Source: Jiangella asiatica
Lineage (GTDB): Bacteria > Actinomycetota > Actinomycetes > Jiangellales > Jiangellaceae
Length of the DNA: 64,000 nucleotides
Assembly: GCF_004349065.1 (NCBI RefSeq)
Contig: NZ_SMKZ01000029.1
Span: 19,026-83,025, forward strand
Direction: 5' to 3'
Part shown: positions 9,335-16,931 of the stretch, piece after piece
How positions within the stretch are numbered: the first letter of the stretch is position 1
Layout of the letters: each line of letters begins with the position of its first letter
Notes under the pieces: model-generated
The model's database searches: none
What the model was told of the DNA's origin: nothing
The model's input: only the letters and a program-made list of their open reading frames with translations
Translations under genes and position numbers: made by a program

Positions 9335-9380
9335 AGACCCCGGTCGCTCGTGTTCCCCCGTCGTGAGCGGTCGGGGTCTT
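9335..9380 (+). terminator. Strong intrinsic terminator of arcA
   Basis: AGACCCCGGTCGCTC (9335-9349) pairs with GAGCGGTCGGGGTCTT (9365-9380), a stem of about 14 bp with one bulge. The loop contains a run of five C, and the stem is followed by TTTC. It lies between the convergent arcA and SEC-C genes and may serve both strands. Confidence 0.75.
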
Positions 9381-9426
9381 TCGTGCCCGCGGCCTCTCGC
9401 GCCGCGGACCGGAGATCAACCTGGAG

Positions 9427-10347
9427 TCAGCGGATGGTCACCTGGCGGTTGGCCAGGCCCGCCCGCGCACGGCGCTGGTCGTGGTCGAGCGGCGAGGTGT
9501 CGGCGACGGCGTCGTCGAGCCGCTCGGCGAACGTGGCGGCCGGTTTCTCCACCTCGTCGGCGGTGGTGCCGTCGACGAGATCCCACACGGGGACGAGCAA
9601 ACCGCTGGCCCGGAACGTGCCGAGCAGCCGGGTACCGTCGCCCAATGTGTCCGTGCCGGCGGCGTGCAACCGGGCCAGCCCGTCCAACAGCGGCTCCTCC
9701 TCGTGCGGGAGGACCCACCGGACCTGGTCGCGGTCGCCCAGGCTGCACCAATAGGCGGCGGAGACCGAGCTAAGGCGGGCCGCGGGAACGATCGCGGAAT
9801 TGGCCTCCTCCAAAGCAGCGCGGGCCTCGGAACCGGTGTCCGACTCAGGATCCAACCAGTAGTCGAAGCCCTCGTGAACCGTGACGGAGAATTCGGCGTC
9901 GGAGTCGATCAGGTCGTGCAGCCGCGGTGCGTCGGCCGGGCGGGGACCTGGGTTCACGGTGTTGCCCGGCTCCGCCTCGAGGGCCTGCGCCAGGGTGTGT
10001 CCGAGGTCGGCCGCCGGGTCGCCGGTGGAGCTGATGGTCTGTAGCGCCAGCAGGATCTCGCCGTTGTCGCGCACCAGGGCGGGCAGGGCGCCCGGCAGCA
10101 GCGTGCAGACGACGGCGGAGCGATGGGCGGCATCACCGGTGAGCCGGAGCGGTGCGGTGGCCGAGGAGACGATCTCGCGCATGGCCACCCAGTCGCACTC
10201 GCCGGGCAGGCCCGCGAACGGACGGGCGACGTACTGCCGCTCGGCCTCGCGGGCACGCTTGCCGTGGCACACCTTGTAGCGCTTGCCCGAACCGCACGGG
10301 CACGGCTCGCGGGGGCCGACGACGGGGACTTCAGTAGTGGCGCTCAC
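9427..10347 (-). CDS. SEC-C motif protein (DUF5926-like)
   Basis: 306-residue soluble protein with a near N-terminal SEC-C zinc motif, PCPCGSGKRYKVCHG (about residues 15-29), of the type that binds zinc at the SecA C-terminus. The remainder matches the actinobacterial DUF5926 family in layout: a Glu-rich catalytic-looking middle (DSDAEFSVTVHEGFDYWL) and a Trp-rich late segment (AYWCSLGDRDQVRWVLPHEEE). Function is unknown. GTG start; TACGCT lies 8 bases upstream without a Shine-Dalgarno, so leaderless initiation is likely. Confidence 0.75.
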   Translation of the reverse strand: MSATTEVPVVGPREPCPCGSGKRYKVCHGKRAREAERQYVARPFAGLPGECDWVAMREIVSSATAPLRLTGDAAHRSAVVCTLLPGALPALVRDNGEILLALQTISSTGDPAADLGHTLAQALEAEPGNTVNPGPRPADAPRLHDLIDSDAEFSVTVHEGFDYWLDPESDTGSEARAALEEANSAIVPAARLSSVSAAYWCSLGDRDQVRWVLPHEEEPLLDGLARLHAAGTDTLGDGTRLLGTFRASGLLVPVWDLVDGTTADEVEKPAATFAERLDDAVADTSPLDHDQRRARAGLANRQVTIR

Positions 10348-10410
10348 GACAACCGAGCGTATCCGGTTCCGGTGGGCGGGTGTCAGCCGGACGGGGGTGA
10401 GCGGGCGCCG

Positions 10411-10860
10411 TCAGGCCGGGTTCCACGGGCCGACGATGGCGTAGACGGTGACCCGGCCGGGCTCGGCCCTGACGCGCCACTCGCGGGCGATGGCGTCGAC
10501 GATGGACAGCCCGCGCCCTTGGTCCTCGGTCCACATGGGCTGGCGCATCTGCGGCCGGTCAGGGCCGCCGCCGTCGGTGACCTCGATGAGGACGTCCTCG
10601 CCGAACACCGACCACTGGAGCAGGACGCCGTCGCGGGTGCCGCTGAGGGTCAAGGGCTGAGCGTGCAGGATGGCGTTGGTGACCAGCTCGGTGACGACGA
10701 TGAGGGCGTTCTCGACGACGGCCGGCGAGACGCTGGTGGTGCGGAGGTCCTCGGCTACCAGGTGACGGGCGTGCGGGACGTTACTGACCTCGCCGGTCAG
10801 CTCCACGAGGCGAGCGCTGTTGGATCGTGCCTCACGCTTCGTGGCCACGACTCGGCCCAC
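10411..10860 (-). CDS. Anti-sigma-factor-type ATP-binding protein (HATPase_c)
   Basis: 149-residue histidine-kinase-like ATPase domain of the RsbW/SpoIIAB type common in actinomycetes. The N box (NALIVVTELVTNAILHA), G1 box (VTDGGGP) and G2 box (QGRGLSIVDAIA) are all present. There is no sensor or membrane part. Such proteins bind sigma factors or anti-sigma antagonists as switch kinases. The GTG at 10860 is chosen because AAGGGAGAG lies 6 bases upstream; a longer reading frame begins 18 codons earlier without such a site. A TTGACA motif lies about 90 bases upstream and may be the -35 element. Its partner sigma factor is not in the window. Confidence 0.8.
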   Translation of the reverse strand: MGRVVATKREARSNSARLVELTGEVSNVPHARHLVAEDLRTTSVSPAVVENALIVVTELVTNAILHAQPLTLSGTRDGVLLQWSVFGEDVLIEVTDGGGPDRPQMRQPMWTEDQGRGLSIVDAIAREWRVRAEPGRVTVYAIVGPWNPA

Positions 10861-11207
10861 TGGCTGCTCTCCCTTCACCAGACCCCTGTCACACCCGCAT
10901 CCAGTGGTGCCCACTGCAAGACTCTGTCAAACCTCCCGACAGTGAACCATTCGTCACACGATCGCGTCCATATGTTGAGATGACAGTTTGCGGGATCTCC
11001 ATCATCGCCGTCCGTCGGGTGCCGTCCGACCGGTGATCCATCGCACCGTTGATCACCAGCGGATTCGCGTGATTCCCGGTGCCCAGAGCCGCTGCGGCGT
11101 ACCGTATGCGATGCCCTCATCGCACACGTATGTCCGACCGTGACTTTTCCTTCCGTGCCGAAGTGACGGGCGGACCGCTAGGTTAGAGCGGGGCGGAGAG
11201 GATGACG

Positions 11208-12710
11208 ATGTGGACTCACTCCCGGTCGTCGGGACAACGTGGGGCGGAAGGTGATCAAACCGGGGGAACGGCGGGCGATGCTGTCATCGACGCCGCCGGT
11301 GTCGACCCGCGCGCCGTTGCCGACTCCGGTGCGCATGACGGTGGCTCGTGGTTCGAGCCCGCTCGTCATGACCGTGGCGCGGAGCCGGTGCAGTTGCGCC
11401 GCAATGGCGCTTCGGCGTCGTCGCCCGTCGTCGACGACGGAGTGAACGAGCAGCTGTCGGACGAGGTGGGTCAAGAGCCGGCTGGCCGGGTGGACGATGG
11501 CGAGCCGGAGGCCGACGGTGCGTCAGGGGCACACGCGGGGGTTGGAACCGAGGTAGAGCCGGAGCGAGCACTGGAACCCCAGCCGCGCAACACGACCGGC
11601 CTCGACGGCGACGCTCTGCGCGAGAGTCTCGGCCTGGTCGAGGAGCACCTGGACGCGATCGGCACCGACTTCTATTCGCAACTCTTCGTGATGGCGCCGG
11701 AGACCCGTGAGCTCTTCGGCGCCGGCATGGAGGTCCAGCGCTCCCGCCTGCTCGGCGCCATCGTGCGCATCGTGGGCAGCGCCGACGACCGCGACGTCCT
11801 GGAGCCGTACCTCGAGGGCCTCGGTCGCGACCACCGCAAGTTCGGCGTCATCGACCAGCACTACGCGCCGGTCGGCACCGCGCTGATCCTGGCCATCCGC
11901 AGGGCCCTCGGCAAGCGCTGGACACCCCGGTACGAGAAGGCTTGGGTCGACGGCTACGACCACATCGCGTCGGTCATGGTGGGTGCGGCCCGCCGCGACG
12001 CCGTCATCTCGCCGCCGTGGTGGGACGCCGAGGTCGTCTACCACCGGCGCATCCTCGACGACGTCGCGATCCTCCAGGTGCGCCCGCACACCGACTACCC
12101 GTACCGCCCGGGCCAGTACACCTACCTGACCACGCCGCGCCGCCCCAAGATCTGGCGCGCCTACTCCATGGCATCGGCCCCGCGCGACGACGGCCTGCTG
12201 GAGTTCCACGTCCGTACCGTCGGTGCGGGCTGGGTCAGCAGCGCGCTCGTCTGGCGCACCGAGCCCGGCGACGTCCTGCACCTCGGAGCGCCGCAGGGTC
12301 ACGACGTCGCCTCGCCGCGGTCCGAGCACGACCTGCTGTGCATCACCGGCGGCACCGGCATCGCCCCGGTGCTGGCCACTCTGCAGGAGCTCGAGCAGCG
12401 GCAGGACGGCCGCCGGGTGCACGTGTTCTATGCCGGCCGAGACCGCGACCACCTCTACGCCCTGCCGCACCTGGAGTCCATCGGCGTGCGGTACCGGCGG
12501 CTGACGGTGGTCCCGGTCGTCTCGCCCGACGGTCCCACCGACCGCAGCCCCGACCTGATGGGCAACATCGTCTCGGCCTACGGCGACTGGCGGAAGCACC
12601 GTGTGTACGTCGCCGGCCCGACGTCCATGGTGGCCACCAGCCTGGAGCGGCTGCGCGACCAGGGCGTGCCGGACGAGCAGGTCGTCGTCGACGATTACGG
12701 TCTCTGGTGA
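11208..12710 (+). CDS. hmp: Flavohemoprotein (globin + FAD/NAD reductase) with long N-terminal extension
   Basis: About 500 residues; likely nitric oxide dioxygenase or globin-coupled reductase. Residues 1-125 are an acidic, Gly/Ala-rich low-complexity extension absent from typical Hmp. A bacterial globin domain follows (about 130-260), with proximal His in GRDHRKFGV and Tyr in FYSQLF. Then comes an FAD domain with RAYSMAS and an NAD domain with ITGGTGIAPVLATLQEL. GGAGAGG at 11195-11201 is 6 bases from the ATG at 11208 but abuts an earlier ATG at 11202, so 11208 is preferred. The partner terminator is at 12711. Confidence 0.85.
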   Translation: MWTHSRSSGQRGAEGDQTGGTAGDAVIDAAGVDPRAVADSGAHDGGSWFEPARHDRGAEPVQLRRNGASASSPVVDDGVNEQLSDEVGQEPAGRVDDGEPEADGASGAHAGVGTEVEPERALEPQPRNTTGLDGDALRESLGLVEEHLDAIGTDFYSQLFVMAPETRELFGAGMEVQRSRLLGAIVRIVGSADDRDVLEPYLEGLGRDHRKFGVIDQHYAPVGTALILAIRRALGKRWTPRYEKAWVDGYDHIASVMVGAARRDAVISPPWWDAEVVYHRRILDDVAILQVRPHTDYPYRPGQYTYLTTPRRPKIWRAYSMASAPRDDGLLEFHVRTVGAGWVSSALVWRTEPGDVLHLGAPQGHDVASPRSEHDLLCITGGTGIAPVLATLQELEQRQDGRRVHVFYAGRDRDHLYALPHLESIGVRYRRLTVVPVVSPDGPTDRSPDLMGNIVSAYGDWRKHRVYVAGPTSMVATSLERLRDQGVPDEQVVVDDYGLW

Positions 12711-12752
12711 GTTCTAGGGTTCTCTAGCGCTGAGCGTAGAGAGCCCTAGAAC
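12711..12752. terminator. Palindromic terminator between convergent genes
   Basis: GTTCTAGGGTTCTCTA (12711-12726) and TAGAGAGCCCTAGAAC (12737-12752) form a 16 bp stem with one G-U pair and a 10-base loop. It sits between the convergent flavohemoprotein and AAA ATPase genes and begins right after the TGA of the former. There is no U tract, as is common for actinobacterial terminators. Confidence 0.65.
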
Positions 12753-12776
12753 CTCCGATGCGGTGCGCTCCCGGCT

Positions 12777-13973
12777 TCAAATGGTTGCGTGCTGGCGCAG
12801 GTAGATGCCGAAGTGCGGGACGGTGAAGGCGATCGTTCCGCGCTCGGCGGAGTACACCAGGCCCTTCTTGATCAGCGAGTCGCGGGCCGGTGACAGCGAC
12901 GACGGCTTGCGGCCCAGGAAGGTGGCGACGTCCGAGGTGGGGACCGCGCCGTGGGTGTCGTCGGACAGGGACGCCATGGCACGCAGGTACTCGCGCTCGG
13001 CCGGGGTCGCCCGCTCGTACCGTGAGCCGAAGAACCCGACGGCCAGCTCGGCCTGTGCCTCCGGTGCCGCCATCCGCACGTCGTCGGCGCCAATGGGGTC
13101 GGCCGGGGCGTTGTCCCAGGTGACCTTGCCGTAGGCCTGGACGAAGTACGGGTAGCCCTCGGTCACCTCGTACAGGGCGTCGAGCGCCGCGGACTCGAAG
13201 CGGACGCCTTCGTCGGCGGCCGGGTTGGCCAGCGCCCGGTCGGCAGCACCGCGGTCGAGGCGGTCGATCCGCACGTACCGGAACAGCCGCTCGGAGTAGG
13301 ACTTCGACGCAGACAGCACGGCCGGCAGGTGCGGCAGCCCGGCACCGACGACGACGAGCGGCAGGCCCTGTTGCGACAGCTCGTGGCAGGCCGCGCAGAG
13401 CGCCGACACGTCCGGCGCGGGGATGTCCTGCATCTCGTCGACGAACAGCGCGATGCCGACCCCGACGTCGCGGGCGACCCCGGCCGCGTCGACCAGCAGC
13501 TCGACGAGGTCCACCTCGATGTCACCGGTGTCGGCCCGGCCGGCCGCCGCCGGCACGTCGATGCCGGGCTGCCAGCGATCGCGCAGCTTGGTGTCGTCGC
13601 CGGTGGAGCGCAGCGCGAACGCCTTGAGCACCCCGAGGAAGCCGTCCACTCGCTCGGGGTCGCGGTGCCGCGGGGTCAGCTCGCGCACAGCCATGTGCAG
13701 GGCGCTGGCCAGCGGTCGGCGCAGCGACTGGTCCGGCCGCGCCTCGATCTTGCCGGTGCCCCACATCCGTCCGATGGCTTGGGAGCGCAGCGCGTTGAGC
13801 AGGACGGTCTTGCCGACGCCGCGCAGGCCGGTCAGTACGAGGGAGCGTTCCGGCCGGCCGCGGGCGATGCGCTCGAGCACGACGTCGAACTGCTGCAGCT
13901 CGCGGTCGCGGCCGGCCAGCTCGGGTGGGCGCTGACCGGCGCCGGGGGCGTACGGGTTGCGGACCGGGTCCAT
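12777..13973 (-). CDS. Orc/Cdc6-like AAA ATPase with C-terminal winged helix
   Basis: 398 residues. Walker A GLRGVGKT (49-56), Walker B ALFVDEMQD (about 175-183) and a sensor-1-like VVVGAGLPHLP. The C-terminal ~70 residues form a winged-helix-like DNA-binding domain (TSDVATFLGRKPSSLSPARDSLIKKGLV). The layout is that of Orc1/Cdc6-like STAND ATPases seen in actinomycetes and often linked to mobile DNA or stress, but the role is unknown. The ATG is preceded by TAGAGT six bases upstream (leaderless). That -10 box touches one arm of a large palindrome at 13985-14030, so the gene is probably tightly controlled, perhaps by itself. Confidence 0.75.
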   Translation of the reverse strand: MDPVRNPYAPGAGQRPPELAGRDRELQQFDVVLERIARGRPERSLVLTGLRGVGKTVLLNALRSQAIGRMWGTGKIEARPDQSLRRPLASALHMAVRELTPRHRDPERVDGFLGVLKAFALRSTGDDTKLRDRWQPGIDVPAAAGRADTGDIEVDLVELLVDAAGVARDVGVGIALFVDEMQDIPAPDVSALCAACHELSQQGLPLVVVGAGLPHLPAVLSASKSYSERLFRYVRIDRLDRGAADRALANPAADEGVRFESAALDALYEVTEGYPYFVQAYGKVTWDNAPADPIGADDVRMAAPEAQAELAVGFFGSRYERATPAEREYLRAMASLSDDTHGAVPTSDVATFLGRKPSSLSPARDSLIKKGLVYSAERGTIAFTVPHFGIYLRQHATI

Positions 13974-13984
13974 GATCGGACTCT

Positions 13985-14030
13985 ATGGCGCCGTCTAGGC
14001 CGATCCGTAGATTTCGCTAGACGGCGCCAT
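13985..14030 (-). promoter_or_regulatory. Palindromic operator over the AAA ATPase promoter
   Basis: Perfect 13 bp inverted repeat: ATGGCGCCGTCTA (13985-13997) and TAGACGGCGCCAT (14018-14030), separated by 20 bases. The putative -10 box TAGAGT of the ATPase gene (13980-13985 on the complement) overlaps the proximal arm, and the distal arm falls around -50. The two arms are about three helical turns apart centre to centre. Confidence 0.6.
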
Positions 14031-14193
14031 GGGCGTGTCGCGCTCGTCGCCCGTACCCCCGGAAGCGGCGTCCGGTTCCGGCCCGGCGTCTGCGGCCCGG
14101 AGGTCCCAGTGCCCGACGACGCCGACGAGCAGATCCGGCTCCTCGCCTTCCTGGGGAGGAAGGCCTGAAACCGGTGGGGGTCACAATGGAAGG

Positions 14194-14592
14194 GTGATCT
14201 CCGTCGAACTCGCCCGGAAGCTGCGCGAAGCCGGCCTGCGCTGGGACCCCGAACCCGGCGACCGCTTCGTCATCCCGAACCGCGGCATGGACGACGACGT
14301 GTTCGTGGTCAGCCAGATGGTGGTCGACGTGCACGACTTCCCGACCGGGCGGGTGCTCGGCTTCAACGGGACCGTGGAATGGGCGCTGGACAGCGTGGAG
14401 CAGGACGTCGCCCTCTGGCTGCCCGGCGAGAGCCGGCTGCGCGAGCTGCTCGGCGGCACGTTCGTCGGGCTGAACCGGGTCGAGGGCGGATACCGGGTAA
14501 CCCTCGAGGTGTCCGGGCACCGCATCGACATCGAGGACGAGCTGGCCGAGGAGGCCTACGGCAAGGCGCTGCTGTACCTCGCGACCGGTTGA
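14194..14592 (+). CDS. Conserved actinobacterial hypothetical protein
   Basis: 132-residue soluble protein starting VISVELARKLREAGLRW. Orthologues of this length are common in actinomycetes (some carry the misleading label pilus assembly protein CpaE), but none has a known role. The conserved parts are an N-terminal helix, GDRFVIPNRGMDDDVFVVSQM and GTVEWALDSVEQDV. The GTG has GGAAGG directly abutting it, too close for a ribosome site, while CACAAT lies 6 bases upstream, so leaderless initiation is likely. It precedes the PTS operon but is separated from it by 100 bases that hold a regulator site. Confidence 0.7.
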   Translation: MISVELARKLREAGLRWDPEPGDRFVIPNRGMDDDVFVVSQMVVDVHDFPTGRVLGFNGTVEWALDSVEQDVALWLPGESRLRELLGGTFVGLNRVEGGYRVTLEVSGHRIDIEDELAEEAYGKALLYLATG

Positions 14593-14606
14593 CCTCGGCG
14601 TGCCGC

Positions 14607-14643
14607 TTGTCGGGATTGGTCTGGACCAGTACTGTCCCGACAA
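14607..14643 (+). promoter_or_regulatory. DasR-like dre site inside a dyad, upstream of the PTS operon
   Basis: ATTGGTCTGGACCAGT at 14615-14630 agrees with the published DasR (GntR/HutC family) dre consensus A(C/T)TGGTCTAGACCA(G/C)(T/A) at 15 of 16 positions. It is embedded in an outer inverted repeat TTGTCGGGA (14607-14615) / TCCCGACAA (14635-14643). It lies about 63 bases upstream of the IIC start. DasR is the GlcNAc-6P-responsive repressor of sugar PTS genes in Streptomyces; that it acts here is inference. Confidence 0.65.
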
Positions 14644-14692
14644 CAGCGAGCGGGGGGAGACCGCGCAGCCGACTGCGAGGGAGCGACCAGCC

Positions 14693-16144
14693 GTGAACGC
14701 ACTCGAGTTCATCGCGACCAACTTGTTCAACGAGGTGTCGATCCTCATCGGCATCATCACGGCCATCGGCTTGATACTGCAGCGCAAGCCGGTCGAGGAC
14801 GTCGTCGGCGGTGCCCTGCGGGCCACGGTCGGCATCATCATCCTGTTCATCGGCGTCGAGGTGTTCACTGGCGGGCTGGCGTCGTTCCAAGCCATCGTGG
14901 CCAGCGCCGTCGGCCTCGACCCGCCGGAGTCGACCAACAGCCTCGACGAGTTCCTCGGCGCCCGCGGCAGCGACGTCGCACTGGTCATCACGCTCGGCTT
15001 CGTCGTGCACCTGCTGCTGGTGCGGGTGCTCAAGACCCGTTACGTCTACCTGACGGGTCATCTCCTCTTCTGGATGGCGTTGGTCATCACCGCCAGCCTG
15101 GTGCAGGTCTTCGGCGACCTCGAACGGTGGCAGCTGGTGCTGGTGGGCTCGGCCGTCGCCGGCTGCTACTGGACGGTGCAGCCGATGTTCATCGCCCCGA
15201 TGATGCGCCGGGTCATCTCCTCCGACGACTGGGGCTACGCGCACACCAGCTCGTCGGTGGCGTGGATCGGCGGGAAGCTGGCGCCGCTGGTCGGCGACCC
15301 GGAGCGGCACGACGTCGAGCAGGTGCGCCTGCCGCGGCGGCTGTCGTTCTTCAAGGACGTGACGGTGTCGACGGCGCTCGTCATCGGGCTGATCATGGTG
15401 GTCGGCGTCGCGTTTGCCGACTCGCAGGTGGCCGAGGCGCAGGCGGACGCCTACAACCCGGACGTCAACCCATGGGTCTGGGCGATCATCGCGGCCCTGC
15501 GGTTCGCCGCCGGCATCGCGATCCTGCTCTACGGCGTGCGCCTGTTCCTGGCCGAGATCGTGCCGGCGTTCACTGGTATCAGCGAGAAGGCGATCCCCGG
15601 TTCCCGGCCGGCGCTGGACGCACCGACCATCTTCCCGGTCGCACCGACCGCCGTCATGCTCGGCTTCGTCTCCACCACCGCGACCTTCCTGATCCTCATG
15701 GGCATCTTCGCCGCGGCCGGCTGGTTCGTCCTGGTGCCGCCGATGATCATGCTGTTCTTCGTCGGTGGCGGCGCGGCCGTCTACGGCAACGCGTTCGGCG
15801 GCTGGCGGGGCGCGACGCTGGCCGGGGCGATCACGGGCGTCGCGCTCGCGTTCGGCCAGTGGCTGGGCTGGAACCTGCTCTCCGATACCGCTCCGGAGCT
15901 GGCCACGCTGGCCGACCCGGACTGGTATCTGATGATCCTGCTGCTGCTCGGCCTGGGCGAGCTCTTCTCCGGCTTCGGCGACAGTGCCGTGCTGCTGGTC
16001 GGCGCCGTCGTGGTAGCCGTCTTCGGGGTATGGGTGTGGCTGCTCAAGCGCCTGAAGAGGAGCGATGCCGCCGACCGGCACGAGGACATGGCAGAGTCGG
16101 AGCCGGGCACCGAGACCGATTCCGAGACGCCGAGAGAGCGGTGA
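14693..16144 (+). CDS. ulaA: PTS ascorbate-type transporter subunit IIC
   Basis: 483-residue polytopic membrane protein of the UlaA/SgaT (EIIC, AG superfamily) family, with about 10-11 hydrophobic segments, the conserved N-terminal NEVSILIGIITAIGLILQRKP and the repeated PTxMLGFVSTTATF-like loop. It would translocate L-ascorbate or a similar carbohydrate while IIB phosphorylates it. GAGGGAG about 10 bases before the GTG at 14693 sets the start. The C-terminus is acidic (EDMAESEPGTETDSETPRE). It is first in a three-gene operon. No ulaD/E/F catabolic genes are adjacent, so the substrate is uncertain. Confidence 0.85.
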   Translation: MNALEFIATNLFNEVSILIGIITAIGLILQRKPVEDVVGGALRATVGIIILFIGVEVFTGGLASFQAIVASAVGLDPPESTNSLDEFLGARGSDVALVITLGFVVHLLLVRVLKTRYVYLTGHLLFWMALVITASLVQVFGDLERWQLVLVGSAVAGCYWTVQPMFIAPMMRRVISSDDWGYAHTSSSVAWIGGKLAPLVGDPERHDVEQVRLPRRLSFFKDVTVSTALVIGLIMVVGVAFADSQVAEAQADAYNPDVNPWVWAIIAALRFAAGIAILLYGVRLFLAEIVPAFTGISEKAIPGSRPALDAPTIFPVAPTAVMLGFVSTTATFLILMGIFAAAGWFVLVPPMIMLFFVGGGAAVYGNAFGGWRGATLAGAITGVALAFGQWLGWNLLSDTAPELATLADPDWYLMILLLLGLGELFSGFGDSAVLLVGAVVVAVFGVWVWLLKRLKRSDAADRHEDMAESEPGTETDSETPRER

Positions 16145-16151
16145 GACACCG

Positions 16152-16460
16152 ATGTCGCCAGCGCCGAACCGACCGCTGACCGTCCTGACGGTGTGCGGCG
16201 TGGGCATGGGCAGCAGCCTGATCCTGAAGATGAACGCCGAGAAGGCGCTGAAGTCGCTGGGGGTCGACGCGAAGGTGGAGCACACCGACGTGTCGTCCGC
16301 CCGCGGGATGAAGGCCGACGTCGCCATCGCCCAGGGGCTGCACACCGACGAGCTGAGCGGGGTCGCGCCGGTCGTCATCGCCATCTCCAACTTCATGGAC
16401 GTCGACGGGTTGCGGCGCCAGCTCGACGAGGCGCTGCGGGCACAGGGCTGGCTGGAGTGA
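16152..16460 (+). CDS. ulaB: PTS subunit IIB (lactose/ascorbate type)
   Basis: 102-residue cytosolic EIIB with the phospho-acceptor Cys15 in TVCGVGMGSSL, the P-loop typical of the ascorbate/galactitol IIB family. It takes phosphate from IIA and passes it to the sugar moved by IIC. The ATG lies 8 bases after the IIC stop. Its stop overlaps the GTG of the IIA gene (GTGA), giving coupled translation. Confidence 0.88.
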   Translation: MSPAPNRPLTVLTVCGVGMGSSLILKMNAEKALKSLGVDAKVEHTDVSSARGMKADVAIAQGLHTDELSGVAPVVIAISNFMDVDGLRRQLDEALRAQGWLE

Positions 16461-16891
16461 CCGAGCCGATCCTCGACGCGGTGGTCGGTGTCCAGGCCAC
16501 GGACTGGCGCGGCGCCGTGCACGCCGCCTGTGCCCCGCTGGTCACGGCCGGCGCCCTGGAGGCCAGGTACCCGGACCGTTGCGTGGCGATCGCCGAGGAG
16601 CACGGGCCGTACATGGTGCTGGCGCCCGGCCTCGCGCTGGCGCACGCGCGGCCGGAGGACGGCGCCGTCCAGCTGTGCCTGTCCGCGGCGGTGCTGAGCC
16701 GGCCGGTCGAGTTCGGCCACGACCAGAACGACCCCGTCGACCTCGTGCTGGCGTTCGGATCGCCAGACGACGCCAGCCACCTGGAGCTGCTGCAGTCCCT
16801 CGCCGAGCACCTGCTCGCCGGCCTCGCCGACGAGCTGCGGCTGGCACCGAACCGTGTGGAGGCGGTCCGGATGCTCGGCGCCGTCGCGTGA
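16457..16891 (+). CDS. ulaC: PTS subunit IIA (mannitol/fructose/ascorbate type)
   Basis: 144-residue EIIA of the PTS_EIIA_2 fold. The active-site His63 is in LALAHARPEDGA, the standard H-A-R-P setting; HPr would phosphorylate it. The start is fixed by the 4-base overlap with the IIB stop. It is last in the operon and converges on the GH127 gene with a 40-base gap. Confidence 0.88.
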   Translation: MTEPILDAVVGVQATDWRGAVHAACAPLVTAGALEARYPDRCVAIAEEHGPYMVLAPGLALAHARPEDGAVQLCLSAAVLSRPVEFGHDQNDPVDLVLAFGSPDDASHLELLQSLAEHLLAGLADELRLAPNRVEAVRMLGAVA

Positions 16892-16931
16892 CGGCGGCGC
16901 CTCACGCACACCTGACACACAGAGCCTGGCA

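Noticed and set aside
9335..9380. Possible 6C RNA because of the C-rich hairpin loop
   Set aside because: Only one stem has a C run (five, not six), and the paired second C-loop hairpin of 6C RNA is absent.
14363..16918. Long minus-strand open frame opposite the PTS operon
   Set aside because: Low-complexity Arg/Asp/Gln translation without motifs; the PTS genes on the plus strand have clear active sites.
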